Part shown: one piece after another, positions 1 through 6,500 of the stretch
Layout: the number at the start of each line of letters is the position of its first letter
Numbering within the stretch: the first letter of the stretch is position 1
Origin: CAZFHP01 sp964519365
Lineage (GTDB): Bacteria; Babelota; Babeliae; Babelales; RVW-14
Length of the DNA stretch: 10,042 nt
Direction: 5' to 3'
Assembly: GCA_964519365.1 (NCBI GenBank)
Contig: CAZFHP010000055.1
Span: 1 to 10,042 of the forward strand
The notes under the pieces: generated by a model
The model's database searches: none
What the model was told of the DNA's origin: nothing
Seen by the model: only the letters and a program-made list of their open reading frames with translations
Translations under genes and position numbers: made by a program

Positions 1-1061
1 TTATCAAGCGTTACACCATCAGGCAAGTTTTTCTTAAGTCTCTCAAACTCTTGATCTGTTTTGTGTTCTGCTTTATCAAGCAAGTCATACAAAAACGACT
101 GTACTGTCTTGATATTTTTTGCCATACCGGCATCAATATCAAACGCCGCATAACTATCAAAGCCTAGCTTTTTGGCAAGCTCATCGCGCTTAGCAATAAG
201 CTTTTCTAATAGCTTTATATTCTTAGGATATGCCCTATTTTGAAACAATAAATAAAGGGCTTTGCGTGTTGACGATATCGTACAGTTTTGCATCACTTCA
301 TAATACGTTGGATAATCGCAACCAAGAAGATATTTTTCGCCTTTTCGCTTTAAATATTTAATCACATGATCTGAAACGCCATCAAGACCATCTTTGTCAA
401 CAGCGATTGTTCTATTGTCTGTCGCGATATTTTTATCAAAATCACTGCCAACCTGGGCAATCTCTTTGCTTATTTTTTTTACTTCTTCGAGTTTCTCTGC
501 TGGCAAGTGCAAGCCAGACCGTTTAAACTCTTTCATGTTTTCAGTAAAAAAATAACGCTCTTCGCCTGTAAGATCTTCATGATTCATAGCATGAGAATCA
601 TAAGCTTTAAACGCTTGATATAATTTAGGCTCTGTATACAGGTCAACAAAAAACTGACTTAAGCGTATAGATTTTTCATGTGACGCTTCTCGTATAGATT
701 TTTCAGGGCTAACCATGCTTAAAAGTTCCATAATAGCATGCGTACGGCTGAGTTTCCCATGAGATGTATCAAGCGCACGAATAGTATTATCAAACGTTCT
801 TGTCTCTGGCTCAAGCGCTAAAATAACGTCTAATTCTTGACGCGCATCATGCATAGCGCTATCAGTCAATTGTTCTATCTGTTCAACTGTCTTGGGAAAA
901 ATCTGTGCAACATCATGGGCCGTTACAATTGCCTGGCTATCTTTTTGTTTATGCTTTTGAACATTCATAACACCTCTGTCTTGTATATCACGAGCCTTAC
1001 TTTCAAAACACATAGTAATTAAGCAACAAACCCCTATCACGTATAGCTTTATAAAGCGCAT
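1..1061 (-). CDS. Exported M3-family (thimet oligopeptidase-like) metallopeptidase, N-terminal part
   Basis: The reading frame is open from the ATG at 1061 to the window edge (353 residues), so the gene is 3'-truncated here. Residues 1-23 form a signal peptide (Arg/Lys start, hydrophobic core, cleavage probably after ESKA). From about residue 110 the sequence follows the helical N-terminal domain of M3A peptidases: a GEERYFFTENMKEFKRSGL block at 166-184, LPAEKLEEVKKISKEI at 187-201, then DYPTYYEVMQNC at 249-260 and the helix ending KRDELAKKLGFDSYAAF at 291-307. These enzymes are zinc endopeptidases that cut short peptides; the HEXXH zinc site would lie beyond the window, so activity cannot be judged. 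The start is preceded by a G-rich site (1069-1074) seven bases upstream. Bacterial relatives such as OpdA and Dcp are usually cytosolic, so the signal peptide is notable. It follows the 169-aa gene after 68 nt with no terminator seen, so co-transcription is possible. Confidence 0.82.
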   Translation of the reverse strand, partial: MRFIKLYVIGVCCLITMCFESKARDIQDRGVMNVQKHKQKDSQAIVTAHDVAQIFPKTVEQIEQLTDSAMHDARQELDVILALEPETRTFDNTIRALDTSHGKLSRTHAIMELLSMVSPEKSIREASHEKSIRLSQFFVDLYTEPKLYQAFKAYDSHAMNHEDLTGEERYFFTENMKEFKRSGLHLPAEKLEEVKKISKEIAQVGSDFDKNIATDNRTIAVDKDGLDGVSDHVIKYLKRKGEKYLLGCDYPTYYEVMQNCTISSTRKALYLLFQNRAYPKNIKLLEKLIAKRDELAKKLGFDSYAAFDIDAGMAKNIKTVQSFLYDLLDKAEHKTDQEFERLKKNLPDGVTLD

Positions 1062-1103
1062 AGTACATCCCCCCGAACAACACGAATATAACGCGAATAA
1101 AAA

Positions 1104-1109
1104 ATTATA
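1104..1109 (-). promoter_or_regulatory. Possible -10 element (TATAAT) before the M3 peptidase gene
   Basis: A perfect TATAAT reads on the minus strand 42 nt before the peptidase start, in the 68-nt gap after the 169-aa gene. The hexamer 17 nt upstream (TAGATT) is a poor -35, so this may be only AT-rich chance; the gene may instead be read from the upstream operon. Confidence 0.25.
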
Positions 1110-1129
1110 CCGTTAAAACCATCAAAAAT

Positions 1130-1639
1130 CTATTCTAAGAATATCCCCTTTTTGTTCAATACTTTTCGTATCGGCCCCAAATAATCCTGAAGCTCTTCTT
1201 TATACTCATCTTCGTCTAAATATTCTTCAAGATCTAGTAACGCATAGCCCGTATCTTCAAGTTGCTCTTCAGGATAATTTTTCTTATTTTTGCTCCAGTC
1301 ATCATACATATCATATGACAGATCAAGCATATCATACGTAAGATCTTCTTTTTTTTGCTCGTCAAGATCCCCCGCATCAAAAAGCGTATCATAGCTATCC
1401 ATCATCGTATAAAGCTCATCTATATACTCTGGCTCAGGAGCAACTATTTCAACTTTTTTTTCGGCTGTTTCTTTTTCTTCATCTTCGCTTTTACGCTCAC
1501 TGGGCGAAAGTTTTTGCCACGACAAGCCAAACTTTTGCAAAAGTTCGTCAAGCGAGGCAATCGCATGCATGCGAGACAAACTCATGTCAAGCATAAGCGC
1601 AAGAAACACACAAGAAAAAAATATTCTTCTTTTTCGCAC
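1130..1639 (-). CDS. Acidic exported protein of unknown function (169 aa, GTG start)
   Basis: I do not recognise a family. Residues 1-26 look like a signal peptide (RKRR start, hydrophobic core FFSCVFLALML, small residues near MHA). The mature part is strongly acidic, with a charged Glu/Lys linker at 48-65. Its helical C-terminal half contains three copies of a loose motif Tyr-x-(Met/Leu)-(Met/Leu)-Asp at residues 77-81, 102-106 and 132-136, suggesting a helical repeat. The start is GTG at 1637-1639, directed by GAGGAG at 1646-1651, which lies inside the last codons of the 791-aa gene; the gap between the two genes is 3 nt. The pair is therefore almost certainly translated from one mRNA, and the two products may act together. 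The C-terminus (NKKGIFLE) shows no membrane anchor. The N-terminal region is also open in the antisense direction, but that frame is a composition shadow. Confidence 0.8.
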   Translation of the reverse strand: MRKRRIFFSCVFLALMLDMSLSRMHAIASLDELLQKFGLSWQKLSPSERKSEDEEKETAEKKVEIVAPEPEYIDELYTMMDSYDTLFDAGDLDEQKKEDLTYDMLDLSYDMYDDWSKNKKNYPEEQLEDTGYALLDLEEYLDEDEYKEELQDYLGPIRKVLNKKGIFLE

Positions 1640-1642
1640 GCC

Positions 1643-4018
1643 CTACTCCTCGTCTTCTTCTCCTTCTTCCAACGCTGGCCACAACCCGTCTTGATAAGCA
1701 TTTTCAATACCAACAGAATCTGCTTTTGCTTTTTCTAACAACCCATCGATATTACCAACATAGTCTTTAAATGGCCCGCCTACTTTTTCTAGTGCTTGTT
1801 TAAACGGCTCCATAATTTTTTTCAACAGTTCTTCAAAATACTCTGATCGACGACGCAATTGACCAAACTCGCTTTGCAAAAATCCCTTTAGATCAAAATC
1901 TTCATCGTCTTTTGAGCGTAAACATTTAAATAACAGAGCCGTAATATACTTGAGCGTTTTATTCTTACTCAAATACGAATCATCGTACAGATATTCGCCG
2001 CGTTCATCTTCATCTTCTAAGTGATAATATCCGTCTATCTCAAATTTTCTTTCAAAAATATCATGCTTAAAGCTATCCCATTTTATATTCAAAAACTTTG
2101 GAACAGGCACCTCAACACGTTTATCTTTAACCCCGGCCCGCCATAATTCAGGTTTTTCCATCTCGTCTTTTTTGCCTGTTTTTTTTGCTTCTTTAACTAT
2201 CTCGAGTAATTTTTCAAGTTCTTCTTGCTCTTTTTTCTCAAACATTTTGTTCTCTTGAGTTTTTTCTACAATGTCTTCAAGTACTTCCTGGAAATACTCT
2301 GCTCGAAACTCTATTTCTTCTTTCTTGAAATCTTCTTCATCGTCGGGCAAAAAGCCTTGGTCTAGATCATATGCCTGATGCCTCATGGCATACACAAACA
2401 ATACTTTGTCCGATGCGTTAAGTTTTTCATCAAGCAAATCAATCATATTTTCTGCCACTTCTGTTCGATTATCATACCCAAACTCATAGCGCATAGTACT
2501 CACAAGCATCTGCATTTCACTTGGTTCTTTATTTGCGCGATCTTCATACTCTTGTAAGTCTTGATCAGAAATTGGCAGTTTAAGTTTATCGATAAGCTCT
2601 TCTACAGGATCTGGTAATTTTTCAAGAAGATCTTCTGGATTTTCAAAGCCTGGCGTAATCGACAAACGCCCAAGTAAAAGCCCTAAGTTCGAAGCAAAAA
2701 ATGCCGCGGCAGCACCTGCCCCCTCATCTTCTTTTATACTCTTCGCGTCGTTGGCAAGGGCTATAACTTTAACAAAAAAGACAACTTCCGGGGGTAAGAC
2801 CTCAATCTTTTTAACCATCTCTTTTGCCGAACCCGGGACCTTCTTAATCAAATCTGCAATTGGCACCGGAAGCGGCCCAACAGAAAAACTCTCAGGATAA
2901 AACGTCCCCTTTATCTCTTCAAACGGCTGATCAACTTCTCCTGGCCCAGGTTCAAATTCATATTTTATCCCAAACGTAAACTCTTTTGCTTCTTCTGGTT
3001 CCCGAGATCGAGAGCGTCGAGAGCGACGGCGACGGCTACGCTTCGAATCTTCTTCTTCGTCTTCGTCTTCATCTTCTTCAACATCACCTTCTTCACCTAG
3101 GTTAATCGTAAACATAAGATCTAACGAATCACTTTCTTCAAAACTTAGTTCTTCTATTCTTTCTTTAAGCTGCTCGCCAATAGTCTTAAGTGCAGCAATA
3201 ACGCCATCTTTAATTATCTCAAGTTTCTCTTTTGCTTCTTCAAGCTTTTCTTTTGCTTTTGCCGCAAGCTCTTTACCCTTTTCTTTTGCTTTTGCTGCAG
3301 CAGCTGATGCTTTGTCTTTCATTTTGTCCCAAAAGCTTTTTGCTTTACCTTTGGTTTTTTCGACACCCTCTTTTGCCTTTTCTTTTACTTTCGCAAGTTC
3401 TTTTTTCGCCCGGTCTTTTGCTTTTTTGAATTCTGCTTCAAATTTCTTTTTTGCCTTTTTAACTTCGTCTTTGGCTTTCTTCGCCGCACTCTCAGCCTTT
3501 TTAGCCGCTTCTTCAGCTTTCATTTTTACATTACCGGTTGCCTTTTTAGCGGCACTTCTAGCTTTCTTCGCCGCACTTTCAGCGCTCTTTGCAGCTTTTT
3601 CAGCTTCTTTGGCTGCTTTTTTTGCGGCAGCTTCAGCTTTCTTTCTTACTTTCTCATCATTACTTTTAGCCGCTTCTTCAGCTTTCTTTGCAGCATCTAA
3701 AGCCTTCGCTTGTACATTTTCTGCTTTTTTGCGCGCATCGTCAGCTTTTTTCGTTGCATCTTCAGCCGCCTTATTATATTTTTCTGTCTTGTTTGGACTT
3801 GTTCTCGTGCTTTTTTTAGAGCCAAACCAAGACGATTTAGATTTAGATTTTGACGAGCTCGAGCTACTCGTTTTCTTAGAGTTTTTTGTTTTAGAACTAC
3901 TTTTTGTTTTCGATTTTTTTGATTTTGACCCCCATAAAGCATAAACACTCGTATGAGCCTGGAAACAAAAGAAAACAACCAATAAGCTCGCTAAGATATT
4001 CTTTTTTTTGCCGCACAT
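1643..4018 (-). CDS. Large exported charge-block protein: Ser/Lys tract, Lys/Ala helix, Asp/Glu-Arg/Ser switch (791 aa)
   Basis: No family recognised as a whole. A signal peptide covers residues 1-27 (KKK start, hydrophobic LASLLVVFFCF, cleavage near SVYA). Residues 31-70 are almost only Ser, Lys and Thr. Residues 82-270 are a long Lys/Ala/Glu helical region of imperfect AAKKAEEAAKS-type repeats, resembling LEA or histone-H1-like tails in composition. Residues 309-324 are a run of acidic residues that switches abruptly to an Arg/Ser tract at 326-339 (KRSRRRRSRRSRSR), like eukaryotic RS or nuclear-localisation sequences. Residues 345-791 are of ordinary composition and probably globular, with a short hydrophobic Gly/Ala segment at 433-450 and an acidic end. 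The start is supported by GGGAG at 4025-4029, 6 nt upstream. It is the first gene of a probable operon with the 169-aa acidic gene. A nucleic-acid-binding or host-directed role is inference only; composition can mislead. Confidence 0.85.
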   Translation of the reverse strand: MCGKKKNILASLLVVFFCFQAHTSVYALWGSKSKKSKTKSSSKTKNSKKTSSSSSSKSKSKSSWFGSKKSTRTSPNKTEKYNKAAEDATKKADDARKKAENVQAKALDAAKKAEEAAKSNDEKVRKKAEAAAKKAAKEAEKAAKSAESAAKKARSAAKKATGNVKMKAEEAAKKAESAAKKAKDEVKKAKKKFEAEFKKAKDRAKKELAKVKEKAKEGVEKTKGKAKSFWDKMKDKASAAAAKAKEKGKELAAKAKEKLEEAKEKLEIIKDGVIAALKTIGEQLKERIEELSFEESDSLDLMFTINLGEEGDVEEDEDEDEEEDSKRSRRRRSRRSRSREPEEAKEFTFGIKYEFEPGPGEVDQPFEEIKGTFYPESFSVGPLPVPIADLIKKVPGSAKEMVKKIEVLPPEVVFFVKVIALANDAKSIKEDEGAGAAAAFFASNLGLLLGRLSITPGFENPEDLLEKLPDPVEELIDKLKLPISDQDLQEYEDRANKEPSEMQMLVSTMRYEFGYDNRTEVAENMIDLLDEKLNASDKVLFVYAMRHQAYDLDQGFLPDDEEDFKKEEIEFRAEYFQEVLEDIVEKTQENKMFEKKEQEELEKLLEIVKEAKKTGKKDEMEKPELWRAGVKDKRVEVPVPKFLNIKWDSFKHDIFERKFEIDGYYHLEDEDERGEYLYDDSYLSKNKTLKYITALLFKCLRSKDDEDFDLKGFLQSEFGQLRRRSEYFEELLKKIMEPFKQALEKVGGPFKDYVGNIDGLLEKAKADSVGIENAYQDGLWPALEEGEEDEE
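1646..1651 (-). promoter_or_regulatory. Shine-Dalgarno site embedded in the upstream gene
   Basis: GAGGAG, 6 nt before the GTG at 1639, is formed by the final Glu codons of the 791-aa gene. It fixes the GTG start and implies translational coupling of the two genes. Confidence 0.7.
3209..3775 (-). repeat. Imperfect coding repeats (Lys/Ala-rich helical region)
   Basis: This stretch codes residues 82-270 of the 791-aa protein. On the plus strand it is a degenerate array of units such as TTTTTTCGCC, CTTCAGC and TTTTGC, coding AAKKAE-like units. The low complexity creates long open antisense frames (3312-3944 and 3232-3429 on the plus strand), which I treat as shadows. Such arrays can slip, so length differences between strains would be expected. 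Confidence 0.6.
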
Positions 4019-4096
4019 AACAAACTCCCTTTAAAATACGTCTTCTAGGCCTATCCTATTCCCACATGATATTTTTCACATCATATTACTTCATAC

Positions 4097-4118
4097 TTTA
4101 ATACTACTTTTAATACTA
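4097..4118. repeat. Tandem 10-nt direct repeat just downstream of the promoter
   Basis: TTTAATACTA occurs at 4097-4106 and 4109-4118 (period 12) and reads TAGTATTAAA on the minus strand. It lies immediately downstream of the candidate -10 at 4122, over the expected transcription start. An operator is possible; AT-rich chance is the alternative. Confidence 0.35.
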
Positions 4119-4121
4119 ACC

Positions 4122-4150
4122 GTTATAACGTTCCAACTGCAATGCTTCAA
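4122..4150 (-). promoter_or_regulatory. Candidate sigma70-type promoter for the 791-aa / 169-aa operon
   Basis: TTGAAG (4145-4150), a 17-nt spacer and TATAAC (4122-4127) read on the minus strand, about 100 nt before the ATG at 4018. It sits just downstream of the terminator of the preceding gene, where a promoter is expected. Each hexamer matches the consensus only partly (4/6 and 5/6). Confidence 0.4.
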
Positions 4151-4226
4151 GAAAAGAGCTCAAGAATCAATCAAGTACAGCAGGTAAGTACAACATCATA
4201 CACATACACTTTCTTCGCATGTGCCC

Positions 4227-4268
4227 AAAAACCAATAAAGGCGGAGCCTTTACAGGCTCCGCCTTTAT
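4227..4268 (-). terminator. Intrinsic terminator after the 218-aa gene
   Basis: A 14-bp perfect stem (4235-4248 with 4255-4268, core GGCGGAGCC) has a 6-nt loop and is followed on the minus strand by TTTTT at 4227-4231. It begins 20 nt after the stop codon at 4289. Confidence 0.8.
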
Positions 4269-4288
4269 ATCACTAAAAACGTTCTAAA

Positions 4289-4945
4289 CTATCTTTTACA
4301 CCCAAAAATACTACGTAATGTCGCCAACAAGCTCGAATCTCGATGCGCTTCAATAAGCACCTGTTCGACTTTTTCTTGAGCAACGGCTTCTTTGACTTCT
4401 TCTTGCTCCGACTCTGCTAACTGAGCACCTGATCGATTTTGTTCAGGCGGGGCAACTGGTTCAGGCATTGGTGCTGGTGCTAGAGCAGGAGCTTGTTCTG
4501 CAACTTGTGCGGGTACAGGCACTGGCACAGGCGCAGGAACTGGTCTTGGCACAGGTCGGTGATATTCAGACACACCCTTCAAAACAAATTTAAAAAGATC
4601 AATATCTTCACGAACAATACGCTTTAACCCAAGACGCTTACTCCCTTTAACTGCGCGAACAAACTGATAATCATCTACAAAGAAATCAAGAATACAGGCA
4701 ATATCTCGAGGAATGCGATAGCCATTGGCAAATACTTTATTCGCCCGTAAAAAATGGGCTATCTCTTCTCTAACCTTACGTAAATTTCTAACACGCGTTT
4801 GATACTTTCCACGTTTACTCGCACGAACAAACTTTTTAACCAGTCGATTAAAATCCTGAATATTATTCGCAACTAACTCAGAACTTAACACCAATGCAAA
4901 AATAACAAGCCAAGCGTATCGAAAAAAACCTTTCTTGCAATTCAT
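4289..4945 (-). CDS. Exported protein with Pro-rich linker and amphipathic tail (218 aa), unknown function
   Basis: No family recognised. I chose the ATG at 4945 and not the TTG nine codons upstream (4972): GGAGA at 4951-4955 lies 5 nt before it, and a signal peptide then starts at residue 1 (CKK, hydrophobic AWLVIFALVLSS, cleavage near LVA, residue 26). Residues 28-127 form a basic, helical, probably globular domain. Residues 130-167 are a Pro-Val/Ala-Pro repeat (PVPAPVPVPVPA), an extended rigid linker of the kind seen in TonB and other envelope-spanning proteins, though no TonB domain is seen. Residues 175-200 are an acidic helix, and the protein ends with SSLLATLRSIFGCKR, a short amphipathic hydrophobic/basic tail. 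The gene has its own candidate promoter and terminator, so it is probably monocistronic. Confidence 0.8.
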   Translation of the reverse strand: MNCKKGFFRYAWLVIFALVLSSELVANNIQDFNRLVKKFVRASKRGKYQTRVRNLRKVREEIAHFLRANKVFANGYRIPRDIACILDFFVDDYQFVRAVKGSKRLGLKRIVREDIDLFKFVLKGVSEYHRPVPRPVPAPVPVPVPAQVAEQAPALAPAPMPEPVAPPEQNRSGAQLAESEQEEVKEAVAQEKVEQVLIEAHRDSSLLATLRSIFGCKR

Positions 4946-4950
4946 TCGTT

Positions 4951-4955
4951 TCTCC
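4951..4955 (-). promoter_or_regulatory. Shine-Dalgarno site deciding the start at 4945
   Basis: GGAGA lies 5 nt upstream of the ATG at 4945. The alternative TTG at 4972 falls almost at the predicted transcription start and has no such site. Confidence 0.65.
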
Positions 4956-4977
4956 AAAAAAGAAATTAACAAACGTG

Positions 4978-5007
4978 CTTATATTTTTATAGCACAACAA
5001 CACTCAA
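4978..5007 (-). promoter_or_regulatory. Candidate promoter of the 218-aa gene
   Basis: TTGAGT (5002-5007), an 18-nt spacer and TATAAG (4978-4983) read on the minus strand. The expected start near 4971 leaves a leader of about 25 nt containing the Shine-Dalgarno site. It lies between the preceding terminator and the gene, as expected for an independent unit. Confidence 0.45.
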
Positions 5008-5060
5008 AATATACCTAGAGCATAATCGTAAAATACAAAAAACACAAAAAACAATATTTT

Positions 5061-5104
5061 AAAAAAAAGCAGGGGTATGATTATTACAATAATCATACCC
5101 CTGC
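5061..5104 (-). terminator. Strong intrinsic terminator closing the three-gene set
   Basis: A near-perfect hairpin (5069-5085 with 5088-5104, core GCAGGGGTATGAT) is followed on the minus strand by eight T (5061-5068). It lies about 75 nt after the stop codon at 5178. Confidence 0.9.
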
Positions 5105-5177
5105 GCGACTTTTATGTTTTATTCGTAATGCAAAATTTACGATAAGCTCGATAAGCTAGTTATTGTTATGACAACAC

Positions 5178-6377
5178 TTAAGAAGGTTCTTCTGCTAACA
5201 AAGCCCTTATCGAACGTTCATCATCGTCATCTTCTTCTTGTTGATCAGAAGACAGTTTTTCTATTTCAACTTCCGTCGAATCACCAATGCGCGGCTTTTT
5301 ATCAGCATGGACCGTTTCGGTTACACTTTGCGTATCATCATCTTGCGAGCAAGAATCAAGTCTAACAACCTTTAAGGCTCCCTCTTCTTGCAATGACACT
5401 GACGATGTACGATGAGCATACCTATAAATCCCATAAACCGTTGATCCTAAAACCAAAACAGTAACCAGAAGAGCTGGATTACCTAAAGTCGTTGAAACAA
5501 TTCCCTTTAGGAACAAACCATTCCAAGTAACATTCGCTGTTAACCCAGTCAAGCCGCCGCCTAAAAGAGATAATACGGATCCTAACGTTGAATGAGAAGG
5601 AAGCTTAGAGCAAACAATTAAATAAAAATTATACCATACACGTGCATTATCATTATAAAGAATCTTATAAGCCATATTTAACTTCTGAAACATTTCAACA
5701 GAGCCACCTTTATCTGTATGGCGATATTTACCGCTCAAAGCCATCTGATCACGTTTCTCTTTAATAGCTGTCTTTGTAGTATTTTGATCAATACCAAAAA
5801 AAGTATATAAATTACCCAAACTTGCATCTAACCCCAAGAAACCTTCCAGCGTTATCTTTAAAGCAATTAAGTTTAAAGAACACCCACATGATGTAAACGC
5901 TTGGGCAAATTCCGGAGCGTCTTTACATTTATCCAACACAAAAACCTGCCTATAATGCACTGGGTATTGCTTCATTATAACCATCAACTTATCATCTAAC
6001 GATGTCTTTTCAGCAATCTCACCATTCAACGCCTTAATAATTGCATCATTTGTCTGAACAAAAATTAGGCTCAAATGTTCTTTTTGCTTAGCATCCAAAT
6101 TCAAAGGCGTCTTCGGCGTTGATTCTCCAGCACGTCTCTTTACGCCCTTTTTTCTTCGAGGGGCAGAAGGAGACGAAGTCGACGACGTCGACAACGGAGA
6201 AGAACTTACAACTCTAGGGCCTTGCGGTCTTCGGTTTCTTCTACGAACAGCTCTACGAATCGTTCGTTTTTTTTTCGTTTGGCCTGTTGGTTTTTCCATA
6301 GCGCCAACATGTAAACAAGTAGCACTTGTTACAAGAAGAACTAAAAAACCATTCTTAATAATCTTTAAGATATTCAT
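5178..6377 (-). CDS. Exported membrane-associated J-domain-like protein with HTD in place of HPD (399 aa)
   Basis: A signal peptide covers residues 1-26 (cleavage near HVGA). A very basic tract follows (36-55, ending RPQGPR), then a Ser/Thr-rich stretch (58-72), a second basic patch (74-82) and a helical region with several Cys (151, 164, 166). Residues 190-253 read as a divergent J domain: LYTFFGIDQNTTKTAIKEKR for the first helices, YRHTDKGG for the loop, then MFQKLNMAYKILYNDNARVWYN for the last helices. The invariant HPD that stimulates Hsp70 ATPase is HTD here (220-222), so classical cochaperone activity is uncertain. Two hydrophobic segments follow (about 264-283 and 300-320), then an acidic tail. 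The start is supported by GGAGG seven nt upstream (6385-6389). It is the last gene of the three-gene set. J domains are normally cytosolic, so an exported one suggests action outside the cytoplasm (inference). Confidence 0.8.
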   Translation of the reverse strand: MNILKIIKNGFLVLLVTSATCLHVGAMEKPTGQTKKKRTIRRAVRRRNRRPQGPRVVSSSPLSTSSTSSPSAPRRKKGVKRRAGESTPKTPLNLDAKQKEHLSLIFVQTNDAIIKALNGEIAEKTSLDDKLMVIMKQYPVHYRQVFVLDKCKDAPEFAQAFTSCGCSLNLIALKITLEGFLGLDASLGNLYTFFGIDQNTTKTAIKEKRDQMALSGKYRHTDKGGSVEMFQKLNMAYKILYNDNARVWYNFYLIVCSKLPSHSTLGSVLSLLGGGLTGLTANVTWNGLFLKGIVSTTLGNPALLVTVLVLGSTVYGIYRYAHRTSSVSLQEEGALKVVRLDSCSQDDDTQSVTETVHADKKPRIGDSTEVEIEKLSSDQQEEDDDDERSIRALLAEEPS

Positions 6378-6391
6378 AGCATATCCTCCAT
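6374..6391 (-). promoter_or_regulatory. Leader with RBS inside a mini-ORF that overlaps the start codon
   Basis: ATG-GAG-GAT-ATG-CTA-TGA contains the GGAGG site and ends in the TGA of ATGA, overlapping the gene start. The same arrangement recurs before the 406-aa and 338-aa genes. The mini-ORF has no visible RBS of its own, so it may be a by-product of a conserved leader. Confidence 0.35.
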
Positions 6392-6433
6392 ATACCTAAT
6401 ACTTCTTTAAAAATACAATCATTCTTTATGTAA

Positions 6434-6473
6434 CAAAGCAGCTTCTTCAAGAGTTCTTGAAAAAGCTGCTTTG
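6434..6473. terminator. Long hairpin after the 406-aa gene, possible weak terminator
   Basis: The outer stem is CAAAGCAGCTT (6434-6444) with AAGCTGCTTTG (6463-6473); after one mismatch an inner 7-bp stem joins 6446-6452 to 6455-6461. It begins 27 nt after the stop at 6501. No T-run follows on either strand, so partial termination, mRNA protection or processing between genes is as likely as full termination. Confidence 0.5.
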
Positions 6474-6500
6474 CAATACTTTAAAAATTCACCTAACGGC

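Noticed and set aside
664..705. 15-nt direct repeat CGTATAGATTTTTCA within the peptidase gene
   Set aside because: Period of 27 nt codes EKSIR twice (residues 120-124 and 129-133) in a region that still fits the family pattern; likely a minor coding coincidence.
837..1022. Plus-strand frame of 61 codons
   Set aside because: Antisense shadow of the M3 peptidase N-terminus.
1355..1738. Plus-strand open frame of 127 codons across the 169-aa and 791-aa genes
   Set aside because: It lies antisense over the junction of two well-supported genes and its product is a composition shadow.
3312..3944. Plus-strand open frame of 210 codons, hydrophobic Phe/Ala-rich product
   Set aside because: It is the antisense of the Lys/Ala-repeat region of the 791-aa gene; low complexity keeps it open. 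The minus frame has an RBS, signal peptide and operon context.
6178..6192. Palindrome GTCGAC-GAC-GTCGAC
   Set aside because: It lies inside the Ser/Thr-rich coding part of the J-domain-like gene and follows from repeated Ser/Thr codons.
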